Source: Pseudomonas quercus
GTDB lineage: Bacteria > Pseudomonadota > Gammaproteobacteria > Pseudomonadales > Pseudomonadaceae
Assembly (NCBI RefSeq): GCF_012033695.1
Contig: NZ_JAAVJI010000010.1
Location: 118,087 to 182,086 of the forward strand
DNA length: 64,000 nucleotides
Direction of reading: 5' to 3'
Below the pieces are notes generated by a model. That model did no database searches. It was not told the origin of the DNA and worked only from the letters and a program-made list of their open reading frames with translations. The position numbers and the translations under genes are program-made. Shown here one piece after another: positions 37,163 to 46,620 of the stretch (positions within the stretch are counted from its first letter, which is position 1; each line of letters opens with the position of its first letter).

Positions 37163-40100
37163 GCTTGCTGCTCCAGAAGCGAATCAGGTGCAGCAACTGC
37201 GACTCCTGGTAGGGCTTGCCAAGAAACTCGCTTACCCCCAAGGCCATGGCGCGCTGGCGGTGCTTTTCGCCTGTGCGTGAGGTGATCATGATGACAGGGA
37301 TACTGGCCAGCCGTGCGTCGGCACGCAGCTTGCTGACCAACTCGAAGCCATCCATACGTGGCATTTCAATGTCCACCAGCAGCACATCGGGCAGGTGGTC
37401 CACCAGCACCTGTAAGGCTTCCACACCGTCGCGTGCAGTGATTACGCGCATACCATGGCGCTCAAGCAAGCGGCTGGTGACCTTTCGCACCGTCACTGAG
37501 TCGTCCACCACCATGGCCAGCAGAGGTTTTGTGGGCGGTGAAACGTACCGGGTTGCCGGGGCTGCGGCAGCCCAGGGGCGCAGGTGCGAGGCTCGAATCT
37601 GCGCAAGTGGGTCCAGAATCAGCACCACGCGCCCGTCGCCTAGAATGGTGGCGCCCGTGAGCCCCGGCACTGCGGCGAACTGCGGACCCAAGCTTTTCAC
37701 CACAATTTCCCGGGACCCCACCAAGGCATCCACATGCAGAGCCACCTGGTGATCCGGCGCACGTACCAGCAGCAGAGGCTGTGGAATACCCCCTTCCAGT
37801 GGCGAAGGGCGGGGCGTAAGGCCCAGCACGTCGCCGAGGTAGCGCAGGTCATACGACAGCTGTGCATAGCGGTAGCGCGGCTGCGCCCCGTGATAAGCTG
37901 CTTCCAGTTCTTCCGTGGCCACCCGCACAATGCCTTCGATGCTGTTGAGAGGGACCGCGAACAGTTGCTCGCCACACTGCACCATCAGCGCGCGGTTGAT
38001 GGACACGCTGAACGGCAGATGAATCACAAAGCGTGCACCGCTGCCGGCATGGCTATCGATGCTCATGCTTCCACCCAACTGCTTTACCTCTTCATGCACC
38101 ACGTCCATACCCAGGCCACGGCCTGAAATCTGCGTGATCTTCTGCGCGGTGGAAAACCCTGGCTGAAGAATGAACTGAAGCACATCGTGGTCACGCAGGT
38201 CGCTGTCGGGGCTAAGCAAACCCCGCTTGATGGCTTTTTCACGGACAGCCGCTAGTGGAATACCGGCACCGTCATCGCTCATCTCGATCACAATCTCGCC
38301 GCCTTCATGGGCGACGCGCAAGGCAATCAGCCCTCGCGCTGGCTTACCGGCGGCAAGCCGCCTTTGCGCACTTTCAAGGCCGTGATCGATGGCGTTGCGA
38401 AGCATGTGCTCCAAAGGCGCAATCATCCGCTCCAATACGGTACGGTCCATTTCCACTTCGGTGTCAGTGGATTCGAACAGTACGTCCTTGCCCAACTCCT
38501 CAGCCACCTGGCGCACAATGCGCTGCAAGCGTGGGAGCACGCGAGAGAAGGGCACCATGCGTGTGCGCATCAGCCCTTCTTGCAGCCCTGAGCAAATACG
38601 CGCCTGCTGGGCAAGCAGGGCCTGGGCTTCGTGGTTGCGCGCGGCGAGGGTTTCCTTCAGGTCGGACAGGTCCGATACCGCTTCGAGCAGCGCTCGGCTG
38701 AGTTCGCGCAGGTGGGTCTGGCGTTCAAGTGCCAGAGGATCGAAGGCATCCTCGGCACCCGACGAGGCCTGGCGCCCGGCAGGCGGTTGCAGCGTGTCGC
38801 TGTCCAGCCGGATCAACTGGTCACGCATACGGGTAAGGGTGGTCTCCATCTCCAGCATGGCGGCCTGACCATCGTTCACCTGCTGCTCCACACGCCCTCG
38901 GGTGATGGACGCCTCACCGGCCAGGTTAGCCAGGTCTTCCAGGGTTTGCGCTGCCACTTTTATCTGGTCAGTGCCGCCCCGCTCCGACAGTGCTGTCAGG
39001 TCGGCTATAGCAGGGCGTGACGGCTCACGCAGCGGTGGCAGAATTCGGCTGCCATAGCCTTGCACGGCATCGAGCAGGGTGAAGTCTACCGGTGCAGGTT
39101 CGCCAGAGCGCACAGTATCAAGCATCAGCGCAAGACGATCGTGCCCCTTGTGCAACAACTTGAACAGTGCGGGCGCAGGTTGCAGCTCACCGGCCGATAC
39201 TCGCTCGTAGAGGGTTTCCAGCTCATGGGCCAAGTCGCCCACCGGCCCCACCTCGGCCATGCGCGCGCCCCCTTTGAGCGTATGCAGGTCACGCAGCAGG
39301 TTCTCCACTTCCAGGGCGTTGCCAGGCTCCGCTTGCCAGCGGGCCAGAGCGGCGCCCGCGCTTTCGATCAAGTCAGCGCCTTCATCCAGAAAGACCTCCA
39401 GCAGCTCACGCTCGCTGGCGCGGACTGCTTCCTCTCCTGATGTCAGCGTATCCTCATTCGGCAGGGGCAAGGGCGCGGTCAGTTCGCTTAACCAAACGTC
39501 CAAGGGCAGCACGTCAGGGCGTGCGTCTGCCAAGTGGGCCAACCATTGGTGCAACCGCAGGTGTGCCTGGCGCGCGCGCCCATCCTCATCTTTGCCACCA
39601 TTGGCGTGCAGTACCCCGTAGAGCGCCCCCAAAGCGTCTGCATAGCCGCCCAGCGCGGATAGGCCTGCCAGCCGAGCGCCACCTGCCAGCGTGCGCAAGT
39701 CCCGCTCAAGCGCTACGAGCGCGCTCTCTCGCTGAGGATCTTGCAACCACACCCGGAGCGCTTCGTCGGCGCTTTCGAGGAGGTCGGCGGCTTCTTCAAG
39801 GAAGAAGGCGTGAAGCGCCTCTTCGGTAGCCTTACCGCCTGTGGGTACAGGCAAGGCCCGCCCGGCGAGCGGGTCCACAGATGAGCTGCCTACAGCGCCC
39901 AGTGCTGAGGGATCTAGCGCATGCTCCAGCCAGTGCTGCAAGCAAGCCACGGCCTCCGGCCGCGCATGCACGTCCTGGCCCGCTGCCAGTTCGTCGAACA
40001 TGTCATAAAGTGCCTGGTGTGCCCGCTCGGCATCATTGAGCACTGCCGGTGACGCGGCGAGGCTGGCCTCTTCGATAGCACCGTAAAGGTCGAGCAACGC

Positions 40101-41957
40101 CTCGCATAGCCTGTCCATGGCCGGAACCGCAGCCCCGTGTACCTGTTCTGCCAGGCTATCGAGCGTGCCCAGCAATGCTGGAAGGCCAGTGTAGGGGCCT
40201 GGCTTTTGCCGCCAGGCCGTCAAGTGCGCTTGCGCATCGTCCAGATGGTCGATGCCTTCGATCAGCAGTCGCCGGCGTACGTGCTGTGCCTCTGTGTCAG
40301 GGTCGGCTACCTCCAGGTTTGCAGGCGTCTGTGACAACAGCGTATCGACCTGCTCAGCCAATGTGGACGTATCCGTAATGCACTCAGGCGTATGGCGCCC
40401 CACCTGCTCAAGGCTTTGCTCCAGCAATGCCAGCGCACTGCTCAGCACGTCCAGCTCTGCTTGGCCGAAGGCGCGACGCCGTGCGTGAAACTCTTTGCAC
40501 AGACGGTACACCGGTGCCGCCATCTCGCCCATGCGTACCACGCCTGCCATGAATGCGCTGCCCTTGAGCGTATGCAATGCACGTTGCAAGGCGTCGGTCA
40601 CCACTGCCGGAGCGGTGGCCTTGCGCAGAAACCCTCGGAGAATTTCCAGGTAGGTGCGCGCCTCATGGTAGAAGATATCAAGCAGCTGTGTATCCAGCGG
40701 CGCGTCCTCCAGCAACGCCGTGCCAGGAGCGACGCTGTCGGCCATGTGCGGGGGCTGCTTGGCAGCAAGCCCGTCCAGGGCATGGCGGGCACTGGCCAAC
40801 AACGCTTCTTCGGCCTCGCGTGGGTCTACCATCCAGCGGCGCAGCATCCACTCGATCGCACACAGCGCGTCGGCCAGTGTTTCAAGTACACCCTGGGGCG
40901 GGGGTTGAACGGCAGGCAGCAGGTGCTCGTGCACGTAGCTTTCAAGGGCACCGATCAGCGTCAATAGCGCTTCCGGGCGTACCATGGCCAGCGCGCCACG
41001 CAGCTCAAGCAACTGCGCAGGAATGGCCACTAGCCGTTCTGCTGCCCACCCACCGTCCACGCATTCGCTGATGGACTGCTCGATACGCTCCAACGCCGTC
41101 AGGCCTTCCTCAATGGCCAGGTGATGAATACGCTCAAGCTCTGTGGGCGGGATTTGCGCCGCGCCTGGCACTAGGTCTTCAGGGCCCACCATACCGGACA
41201 AGGTACTTTCTACATAAAGCAGTGCCCCACCAACGTCCATGACGGCTGACGTGTCGGCCGGCTGTTCACCGTTCGCAAGGCTGTGGATTGTCCCCATCTG
41301 ATCCAGGATCGTACGGCGGGGCTGCTGGAACCCCAACACCGCTAGGGCATCGGCAATTCGCCGCAACGACGGTGCAATGGCAGCAAGTGCGCTGCCATCA
41401 TGCGGGCTGCCTTGGAGGTACTGGTCTAGCCGAGCCTTGTTTCTTGACAGTTCCTCGCACAGTGCCGCGATCAGTGGCCCGAGCCCTGCGCGGTCCGGGG
41501 TAACGGCGGGCATGCTTCGAGCCGGCTCATGTGGCGCAGGCAATCCCATGAGGCGTGTGAGGTCGTCACTGGACAGAGGCGGCTCACCCAAGGTACCGCG
41601 CACTTCATTGAGCCAGGGCTGCAGCAACAGTGGCAGGTCGTGGCGCGCAGTAGCCACCCTGTCCAGGTAGCCGGGCAAGCGGTCGATCAGGTGGCGCAAG
41701 GCGTCAATAGAGGCAGCCGACGGCTGCGGCAAACTCGCCAGCCGCTCCAGGTCACAGGCAAGCCGCGCAGCGCCAGGAAAATTCACGAACCCCAAGGCAG
41801 CCACCACCCCGTGCAGGGCCTTGGCGCACGCTTCAAGGCCCTGCACCCCTGGCGCTACCTCCAAGGCCTGCCGGGCCTCGGCCAAGGTTGCCGCCAGTTC
41901 CGGCCTGAGCCATTGCAGGCCAACCACATCGGCACGCCCTTCCCGGTCCAGGTTCAT
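37155..41957 (-). CDS. chpA: Hybrid chemosensory histidine kinase ChpA (PilL-like)
   Basis: A 1600-residue CheA-type kinase of the Chp system that controls twitching and cAMP through PilG and PilH. Two canonical Hpt sites are readable: ALHTLKGSAFMAG (His462) and LHTLKGGARMAE (His892). A third repeat, LRTLAGGARLAG, has Arg755 where His is expected. Then come a dimerisation helix pair, HATPase with LRNAIDHGLES and GRGLGMDVV (about 1170-1350), a CheW domain (about 1350-1470), and a C-terminal REC with Asp1529. It is much shorter than P. aeruginosa ChpA (about 2470 aa), so several Hpt modules are missing. ATG 41957 has GGAGAGG upstream and is 10 nt after pilJ. Confidence 0.93.
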   Translation of the reverse strand: MNLDREGRADVVGLQWLRPELAATLAEARQALEVAPGVQGLEACAKALHGVVAALGFVNFPGAARLACDLERLASLPQPSAASIDALRHLIDRLPGYLDRVATARHDLPLLLQPWLNEVRGTLGEPPLSSDDLTRLMGLPAPHEPARSMPAVTPDRAGLGPLIAALCEELSRNKARLDQYLQGSPHDGSALAAIAPSLRRIADALAVLGFQQPRRTILDQMGTIHSLANGEQPADTSAVMDVGGALLYVESTLSGMVGPEDLVPGAAQIPPTELERIHHLAIEEGLTALERIEQSISECVDGGWAAERLVAIPAQLLELRGALAMVRPEALLTLIGALESYVHEHLLPAVQPPPQGVLETLADALCAIEWMLRRWMVDPREAEEALLASARHALDGLAAKQPPHMADSVAPGTALLEDAPLDTQLLDIFYHEARTYLEILRGFLRKATAPAVVTDALQRALHTLKGSAFMAGVVRMGEMAAPVYRLCKEFHARRRAFGQAELDVLSSALALLEQSLEQVGRHTPECITDTSTLAEQVDTLLSQTPANLEVADPDTEAQHVRRRLLIEGIDHLDDAQAHLTAWRQKPGPYTGLPALLGTLDSLAEQVHGAAVPAMDRLCEALLDLYGAIEEASLAASPAVLNDAERAHQALYDMFDELAAGQDVHARPEAVACLQHWLEHALDPSALGAVGSSSVDPLAGRALPVPTGGKATEEALHAFFLEEAADLLESADEALRVWLQDPQRESALVALERDLRTLAGGARLAGLSALGGYADALGALYGVLHANGGKDEDGRARQAHLRLHQWLAHLADARPDVLPLDVWLSELTAPLPLPNEDTLTSGEEAVRASERELLEVFLDEGADLIESAGAALARWQAEPGNALEVENLLRDLHTLKGGARMAEVGPVGDLAHELETLYERVSAGELQPAPALFKLLHKGHDRLALMLDTVRSGEPAPVDFTLLDAVQGYGSRILPPLREPSRPAIADLTALSERGGTDQIKVAAQTLEDLANLAGEASITRGRVEQQVNDGQAAMLEMETTLTRMRDQLIRLDSDTLQPPAGRQASSGAEDAFDPLALERQTHLRELSRALLEAVSDLSDLKETLAARNHEAQALLAQQARICSGLQEGLMRTRMVPFSRVLPRLQRIVRQVAEELGKDVLFESTDTEVEMDRTVLERMIAPLEHMLRNAIDHGLESAQRRLAAGKPARGLIALRVAHEGGEIVIEMSDDGAGIPLAAVREKAIKRGLLSPDSDLRDHDVLQFILQPGFSTAQKITQISGRGLGMDVVHEEVKQLGGSMSIDSHAGSGARFVIHLPFSVSINRALMVQCGEQLFAVPLNSIEGIVRVATEELEAAYHGAQPRYRYAQLSYDLRYLGDVLGLTPRPSPLEGGIPQPLLLVRAPDHQVALHVDALVGSREIVVKSLGPQFAAVPGLTGATILGDGRVVLILDPLAQIRASHLRPWAAAAPATRYVSPPTKPLLAMVVDDSVTVRKVTSRLLERHGMRVITARDGVEALQVLVDHLPDVLLVDIEMPRMDGFELVSKLRADARLASIPVIMITSRTGEKHRQRAMALGVSEFLGKPYQESQLLHLIRFWSSKHA

Positions 41958-41967
41958 TGCCCTCTCC

Positions 41968-44013
41968 TCATCGCTCGGTAGGCGTTGGCAAGGTGAAGCC
42001 GGACACGGAACGCCGCATTTCACCCGCCATCTGGGCCAGGTTGCTCATGCTTTCGGCCGCAGCGGTGGAGTCCGAAGACGTTTGCGTGGTGATCTCCTGA
42101 ATCACGGCCATGGTGTGGGAAATTTGCCCAGCCGACGAGGTTTGCTGCTGGGCCGCATTGGAAATACGCTGGATAAGAGCGGCCAGGTCTTGGGAAACGT
42201 TTTCGATTTCCTCCAGGGCCACGCCTGCATCTTGTGCCAACCTCGCGCCGCGCACCACTTCGTAGGTTGTCTGCTCCATGGACATCACGGCCTCGTTGGT
42301 GTCGGCCTGGATAGCCCGCACCAGCATCTCGATCTGCCGGGTGGCGGCCGAGGAACGCTCTGCCAGGCGCTGGACCTCATCGGCGACCACCGCAAAACCA
42401 CGACCGGCCTCCCCGGCCATGGACGCCTGAATAGCTGCGTTGAGTGCAAGAATGTTGGTTTGCTCTGCGATGTCATCGATCAGGCCGACAATGTCGCCGA
42501 TTTCCTGGGAAGACTCACCTAACCGCTTGATGCGCTTGGAGGTGTCCTGGATCTGGAAACGAATCACGTCCATGCCCTGAATGGTGTTGTGCACCACTTC
42601 GCTACCTTTGTTGGCAATGTTGACCGAGCGCTCGGCCACCTTGGCCGACTCGTAGGCATTGCTGCTCACATGGTCGATGGACTGCGCTATATCGCTGATG
42701 GCTCTGGACGCCTCGCTGATCTGCTGGGCCTGATGCTCGGACGCCTTGGCCAACTGCCGCGCCGTACCCTGAGTATCCTGCACGGCAGCAGAGACACGCT
42801 CGGCCGCACGGTTGATGGTCGCTACCAAGTCCCGCAACTGGTCGATGGAGTAGTTGATGGAGTCTGCAATGGTGCCTGTGAAGTCTTCGGTTACCGAGGC
42901 GGCTACTGTCAGGTCACCCGCCGCCAGCCCTTCGATCTCATCCAGCAGCCGCATGATTGCGTGCTGGCTGCGCTCGTTCTTTTCAGCCGTTTCACGCAGG
43001 CGCCGGTTGGTCTCGCGCACCATGATGGTGGCCATCAGAATGATACAGGCCAAGGCCAGCAGGCCCAGCAGGTAGCCACCCACTACGTCCAACGTGCGTG
43101 CACCGGCCCTGTCCTCCAGCCCTTCTGCCAAGCGTGAGGCTTCATCCAACAGGGTCTGGGACAGGTTGAAAATCTCGGTTGACGCTGCCCTGACCCTGAA
43201 TAGCTCAGGCGAGGTCTCCAGTATTTCGCCCACCGAACCGGATACAAACGCAAACAGTTCGGCAATCTCCTGCAACCGCGCACGGGCTATAGGGTCGTCT
43301 ACCTGGCGTATACCTTGGGCACTGCTGCCGTTGAGCATTCCATTGAGCACCACGCCAAAACGATTGGCATCGCGGCCAAAGGCCTCGGCAGCGCGGGCCG
43401 CATTTTCATCACCGGCTAATACGATATTGACCGACCCCAGAATTCGTTCGGCCAACAGGGATTGCCGTTGCGCGACCGCCACCTGCTCTGCAGGAGCACC
43501 GCGACGCAGCAGGTTATCCACCACTTTCTCAGATTCGAGCTGTAGCTGAGGCACGGTTTCAGCGAGCGTAGCGGCCACTTGGTGTAACGAGAGCACTGTC
43601 TGCTCGCTGGCCAGGATAGTGTCCGCGCTTTTGCGCAGCCGGTCCCAGTCGCGCTGCACGGCGATCATTTGCTCATGCACCGTGTGAGGCACGGGCGGCA
43701 GGCCGGTATGGGTGTCGCCTTCGGTCAAGTAGTGCCAGCGACGGTCGAATTCGTTGCGTGCCGTAGTCAACTCGCGAAAGGCATCGGCCTTGCCTGCTGC
43801 CGCTTCGGTAGCGTTCTTGGCAATACGCTGGGACACCACGCGCAGCTCGCCTGCATGGCCAATGTACTGCTTGTCATGGTTGGCTTGGGTGCTGAGGTAG
43901 GCGAAGTTGGCGAACAACAGCATGATGAGCACTACCAGCGCCACGAACAGGCCTGCAATTTGGGCGGTGCTTCTGGAGCCTTGCAAAGGGTTGCCTTTGA
44001 CCGCACTGCTCAT
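41968..44013 (-). CDS. pilJ: Type IV pilus methyl-accepting chemotaxis protein PilJ
   Basis: 681 residues. TM1 about 21-43, a periplasmic type IV pili methyl-accepting sensor region (about 45-315), TM2 about 318-338, HAMP-like linker and a C-terminal signalling domain with the hairpin tip IDDIAEQTNILALNAAIQASMAGEAGRGFAVVADEVQRLAERS. PilJ senses pilus or surface signals and drives ChpA. It lies between pilI (21-nt gap) and chpA (10-nt gap); the pilK methyltransferase gene found next to pilJ in P. aeruginosa is missing. Confidence 0.96.
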   Translation of the reverse strand: MSSAVKGNPLQGSRSTAQIAGLFVALVVLIMLLFANFAYLSTQANHDKQYIGHAGELRVVSQRIAKNATEAAAGKADAFRELTTARNEFDRRWHYLTEGDTHTGLPPVPHTVHEQMIAVQRDWDRLRKSADTILASEQTVLSLHQVAATLAETVPQLQLESEKVVDNLLRRGAPAEQVAVAQRQSLLAERILGSVNIVLAGDENAARAAEAFGRDANRFGVVLNGMLNGSSAQGIRQVDDPIARARLQEIAELFAFVSGSVGEILETSPELFRVRAASTEIFNLSQTLLDEASRLAEGLEDRAGARTLDVVGGYLLGLLALACIILMATIMVRETNRRLRETAEKNERSQHAIMRLLDEIEGLAAGDLTVAASVTEDFTGTIADSINYSIDQLRDLVATINRAAERVSAAVQDTQGTARQLAKASEHQAQQISEASRAISDIAQSIDHVSSNAYESAKVAERSVNIANKGSEVVHNTIQGMDVIRFQIQDTSKRIKRLGESSQEIGDIVGLIDDIAEQTNILALNAAIQASMAGEAGRGFAVVADEVQRLAERSSAATRQIEMLVRAIQADTNEAVMSMEQTTYEVVRGARLAQDAGVALEEIENVSQDLAALIQRISNAAQQQTSSAGQISHTMAVIQEITTQTSSDSTAAAESMSNLAQMAGEMRRSVSGFTLPTPTER

Positions 44014-44034
44014 CGCGTTCGCCTTGCCAAGGTG

Positions 44035-44574
44035 TCATGCCGCCACATTCAGAAACTCCGTTGCCGTCACCAGCGCGTAGGGGCTGAACACCGCCCACTC
44101 ACGCTCATGGAGAAAATAGCCTTTTACGAAAGGCGCCAAGGCTTCGTCCAGGCTCTCTGGCCGTACGGGCGCCAGGTCCGCCGCTGGAAAATGCTGAAGC
44201 CCGGGCGCTTCGTCTACCAACAACCCCGTGAACACATCATCGTGGTCGATTACCAGTACCCGGCGCTGCCGCCGATGGCTGGACAACGCTGCACCGAAGT
44301 ACCCCGACAGGTTCATCACTGGCAGCAGGCGACCACGCACGTTGGCGACACCCAGCATCCAGGGCTTCACGCCAGGAATACGGGTCATGCGTGGCTCGGG
44401 CAACACTTCGGCAACTTCGGCCATGGGCGCCACGTACCAGCCATTGCCCATGCGAAAGCTGATACCACTCCAGGGCGGTTCGCCTTCCTGTTCCAGCGGA
44501 AGGCCGGTGGCGCGCAGTCGACAGCGTTGGTCAATGGCCAACAACAATTCGAACGCGGTATACGAGGGGTTCAT
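44035..44574 (-). CDS. pilI: CheW-like adaptor PilI
   Basis: A 179-residue CheW-domain protein (SFRMGNGWYVAPMAEVAEVLPEP, GVANVRGRLLPVMNL) linking PilJ to ChpA. ATG 44574 gives the length of P. aeruginosa PilI; the upstream extension in the frame has no support. It starts 8 nt after the pilH stop. Confidence 0.95.
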   Translation of the reverse strand: MNPSYTAFELLLAIDQRCRLRATGLPLEQEGEPPWSGISFRMGNGWYVAPMAEVAEVLPEPRMTRIPGVKPWMLGVANVRGRLLPVMNLSGYFGAALSSHRRQRRVLVIDHDDVFTGLLVDEAPGLQHFPAADLAPVRPESLDEALAPFVKGYFLHEREWAVFSPYALVTATEFLNVAA

Positions 44575-44582
44575 CCGTGCTG

Positions 44583-44948
44583 TCAGCCCACCAGTACGTT
44601 CTGGAGCGCCGCCACCAGTGCGCTTTCTTCGAACGGTTTGGTCAGGTATTCCCGTGCGCCTTGGCGAGCACCCCACACCCTGTCGGTTTCCTGGTCCTTG
44701 CTGGTAATAATGATGATAGGAATCGTGGCCGTGGACTCGTCCTTGGTCAGTTGGCGCGTGGCCTGGAAACCGTTCATTCCAGGCATCACGATGTCCATCA
44801 GCACAGCATCGGGCTTTTCCTGCCGGGCAAGCGCAACGCCGTCGCCCCCATTGGCTGCCTTGAGTACTTGATGGCCTAGGCGCTCGAGCATGCCGGTCAG
44901 CTTTTTAAGCTCGGTTGGCGAGTCATCGATAATCAGGATTCGGGCCAT
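44583..44948 (-). CDS. pilH: Twitching motility response regulator PilH
   Basis: A 121-residue single REC domain: IDDSPTE acidic pocket, VLMDIVMPGMNG phospho-acceptor Asp, ITSK and EYLTKPF. In P. aeruginosa PilH antagonises or drains phosphate from PilG signalling. ATG 44948 has GAGGAA 5-6 nt upstream. It is 51 nt after pilG. Confidence 0.96.
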   Translation of the reverse strand: MARILIIDDSPTELKKLTGMLERLGHQVLKAANGGDGVALARQEKPDAVLMDIVMPGMNGFQATRQLTKDESTATIPIIIITSKDQETDRVWGARQGAREYLTKPFEESALVAALQNVLVG

Positions 44949-44999
44949 GCTGTTCCTCGTTCGATTAAGAGTAAGCCGTCGCGGCACCTGCTGTACCCT

Positions 45000-45401
45000 T
45001 CAGGGTAGCAGCGGCTGGAAACCAGGCACCTGAGCCTGGATAGCCTCCAGCAATGCAGCGCGGTCGAAGGGCTTGGTCAAAAACCGATCTGCGCCAACCG
45101 CCCGCGCCCTCGCCCGGTCGAACAAGCCTTCTCGCGACGACAGCATTATCACTGAAGTTCCTGCGAAACGGGCGTTCTGTTTGATCAATTGGCAGGTTTG
45201 GTAGCCGTCTAGGCGGGGCATCATTACGTCAATGAACACTACGTCTGGCCGATGATCGACCAGTTGGGCCAATGCGTCGAAGCCGTCCACGGCAACAATG
45301 ACTTGGCATCCCACCTGCTGCAACAGTGTCTCGGCGGTATGGCGAATGGTTTTGGAGTCGTCCACCACCAAAACTTTCAAGGTTGGCGAATGCTGTTCCA
45401 T
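45000..45401 (-). CDS. pilG: Twitching motility response regulator PilG
   Basis: A 133-residue single REC domain (VVDDSKTIRHTAETLL, VVFIDVMMPRLDG, MLSSREGLFDRARARAVGADRFLTKPF), the output regulator for pilus extension and cAMP control in the Chp pathway. ATG 45401 (MEQHSPTLKVLVVDD) matches the known N-terminus; the frame stays open 28 codons further but that is not supported. It is first in the operon and divergent from gshB. Confidence 0.96.
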   Translation of the reverse strand: MEQHSPTLKVLVVDDSKTIRHTAETLLQQVGCQVIVAVDGFDALAQLVDHRPDVVFIDVMMPRLDGYQTCQLIKQNARFAGTSVIMLSSREGLFDRARARAVGADRFLTKPFDRAALLEAIQAQVPGFQPLLP

Positions 45402-45627
45402 CAGGTGCTCATTGAAAGAGAGTGAATGGCCGGTGAATGTAGGCCTGCCCATGGCACCCTGCAGGCCCTGCTCGCTGGCAAGCAATAGGCATATGCTGGA
45501 AGCCTTTTAGCACACTCCCAGCCGTGGTTCTATGTTGCACCCTTGTGCATACGCTTGACCATCGGGTTCGCGCGGGCCACCCTGAGCGCCATCAAAACCT
45601 GCTCATCCTGCCTGGAGACACACCACC

Positions 45628-46581
45628 ATGCCCATCCGCGTCGGCATCGTCATGGACCCTATTTCGCGCATCAACTACAAGAAGGACACATCCCTGGCGA
45701 TGTTGCTCGCCGCACAGGCGCGCGGTTGGGAACTGACCTACATGGAGCTGCCGGACCTGTACCAGGCCAATGGCCAACCGCGCGCCAAGGCCTGTGGGCT
45801 GAAGGTTTTCGCCAACCCGGAGCAGTGGTACACCCTGGAAGCACCCCAGGACATCGCGCTGCAGGACCTGGACGTGATCCTGATGCGCAAGGACCCGCCC
45901 TTCAACATCGAGTTCGTGTACGCCACCTACTTCCTGGAGCAGGCCGAGCGCGCGGGTGTACTGGTAGTGAACAAGCCGCAGAGCCTGCGCGACTGTAACG
46001 AGAAACTGTTTGCCACTCAGTTCCCGCAGTGCAACCCGCCCACGCTGGTGAGCCGGCGCCAGGACATCATTCGCGATTTCGTGGCCGAACACGGCGACGT
46101 GATTCTCAAACCGCTGGATGAAATGGGTGGCGCATCCATTTTCCGCCACCGCCAAGGTGACCCCAACCTGTCTGTGATTCTGGAAACCCTGACGGTTCAC
46201 GGCACCCACCAGACCATGGCGCAGAAATACATCCCTGCCATTACCGAAGGCGACAAACGCATTCTGATGGTCGACGGCGAACCCGTGGATTATTGCCTGG
46301 CACGCATTCCTGCGGCTGGGGAAACCCGTGGCAACCTGGCAGCCGGTGGCCGTGGCGAGGCGCGCCCCCTGACCGACCGTGACCGCTGGATCGCTGCCCA
46401 GGTAGGCCCCAGCCTGCGCGAGAAAGGGCTCTTGTTCGTAGGCTTGGACGTGATTGGCGAGTACCTGACCGAGATCAACGTCACCAGCCCCACGTGCGTG
46501 CGGGAAATCGATGCAGCCTACGGCACAGACATCGGTGGCCTGCTGATGGACGCCATCGAGCGCAAGCTTCAGGCGCGCTAA
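45628..46581 (+). CDS. gshB: Glutathione synthetase
   Basis: A 317-residue ATP-grasp ligase joining gamma-glutamylcysteine and glycine. IRVGIVMDPISRINYKKDTSLAMLLAAQ, LMRKDPPFNIEFVYATYFLE, LKPLDEMGGASIFR and GLDVIGEYLTEINVTSPT are diagnostic. The start is clear. It leads a plus-strand series gshB-tonB3-yqgE-ruvX-pyrRBC', with 39 nt to the next gene. Confidence 0.98.
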   Translation: MPIRVGIVMDPISRINYKKDTSLAMLLAAQARGWELTYMELPDLYQANGQPRAKACGLKVFANPEQWYTLEAPQDIALQDLDVILMRKDPPFNIEFVYATYFLEQAERAGVLVVNKPQSLRDCNEKLFATQFPQCNPPTLVSRRQDIIRDFVAEHGDVILKPLDEMGGASIFRHRQGDPNLSVILETLTVHGTHQTMAQKYIPAITEGDKRILMVDGEPVDYCLARIPAAGETRGNLAAGGRGEARPLTDRDRWIAAQVGPSLREKGLLFVGLDVIGEYLTEINVTSPTCVREIDAAYGTDIGGLLMDAIERKLQAR

Positions 46582-46620
46582 CGTTACCTGGGCGACGCGA
46601 AGCGGGGCATATGGAGTATC

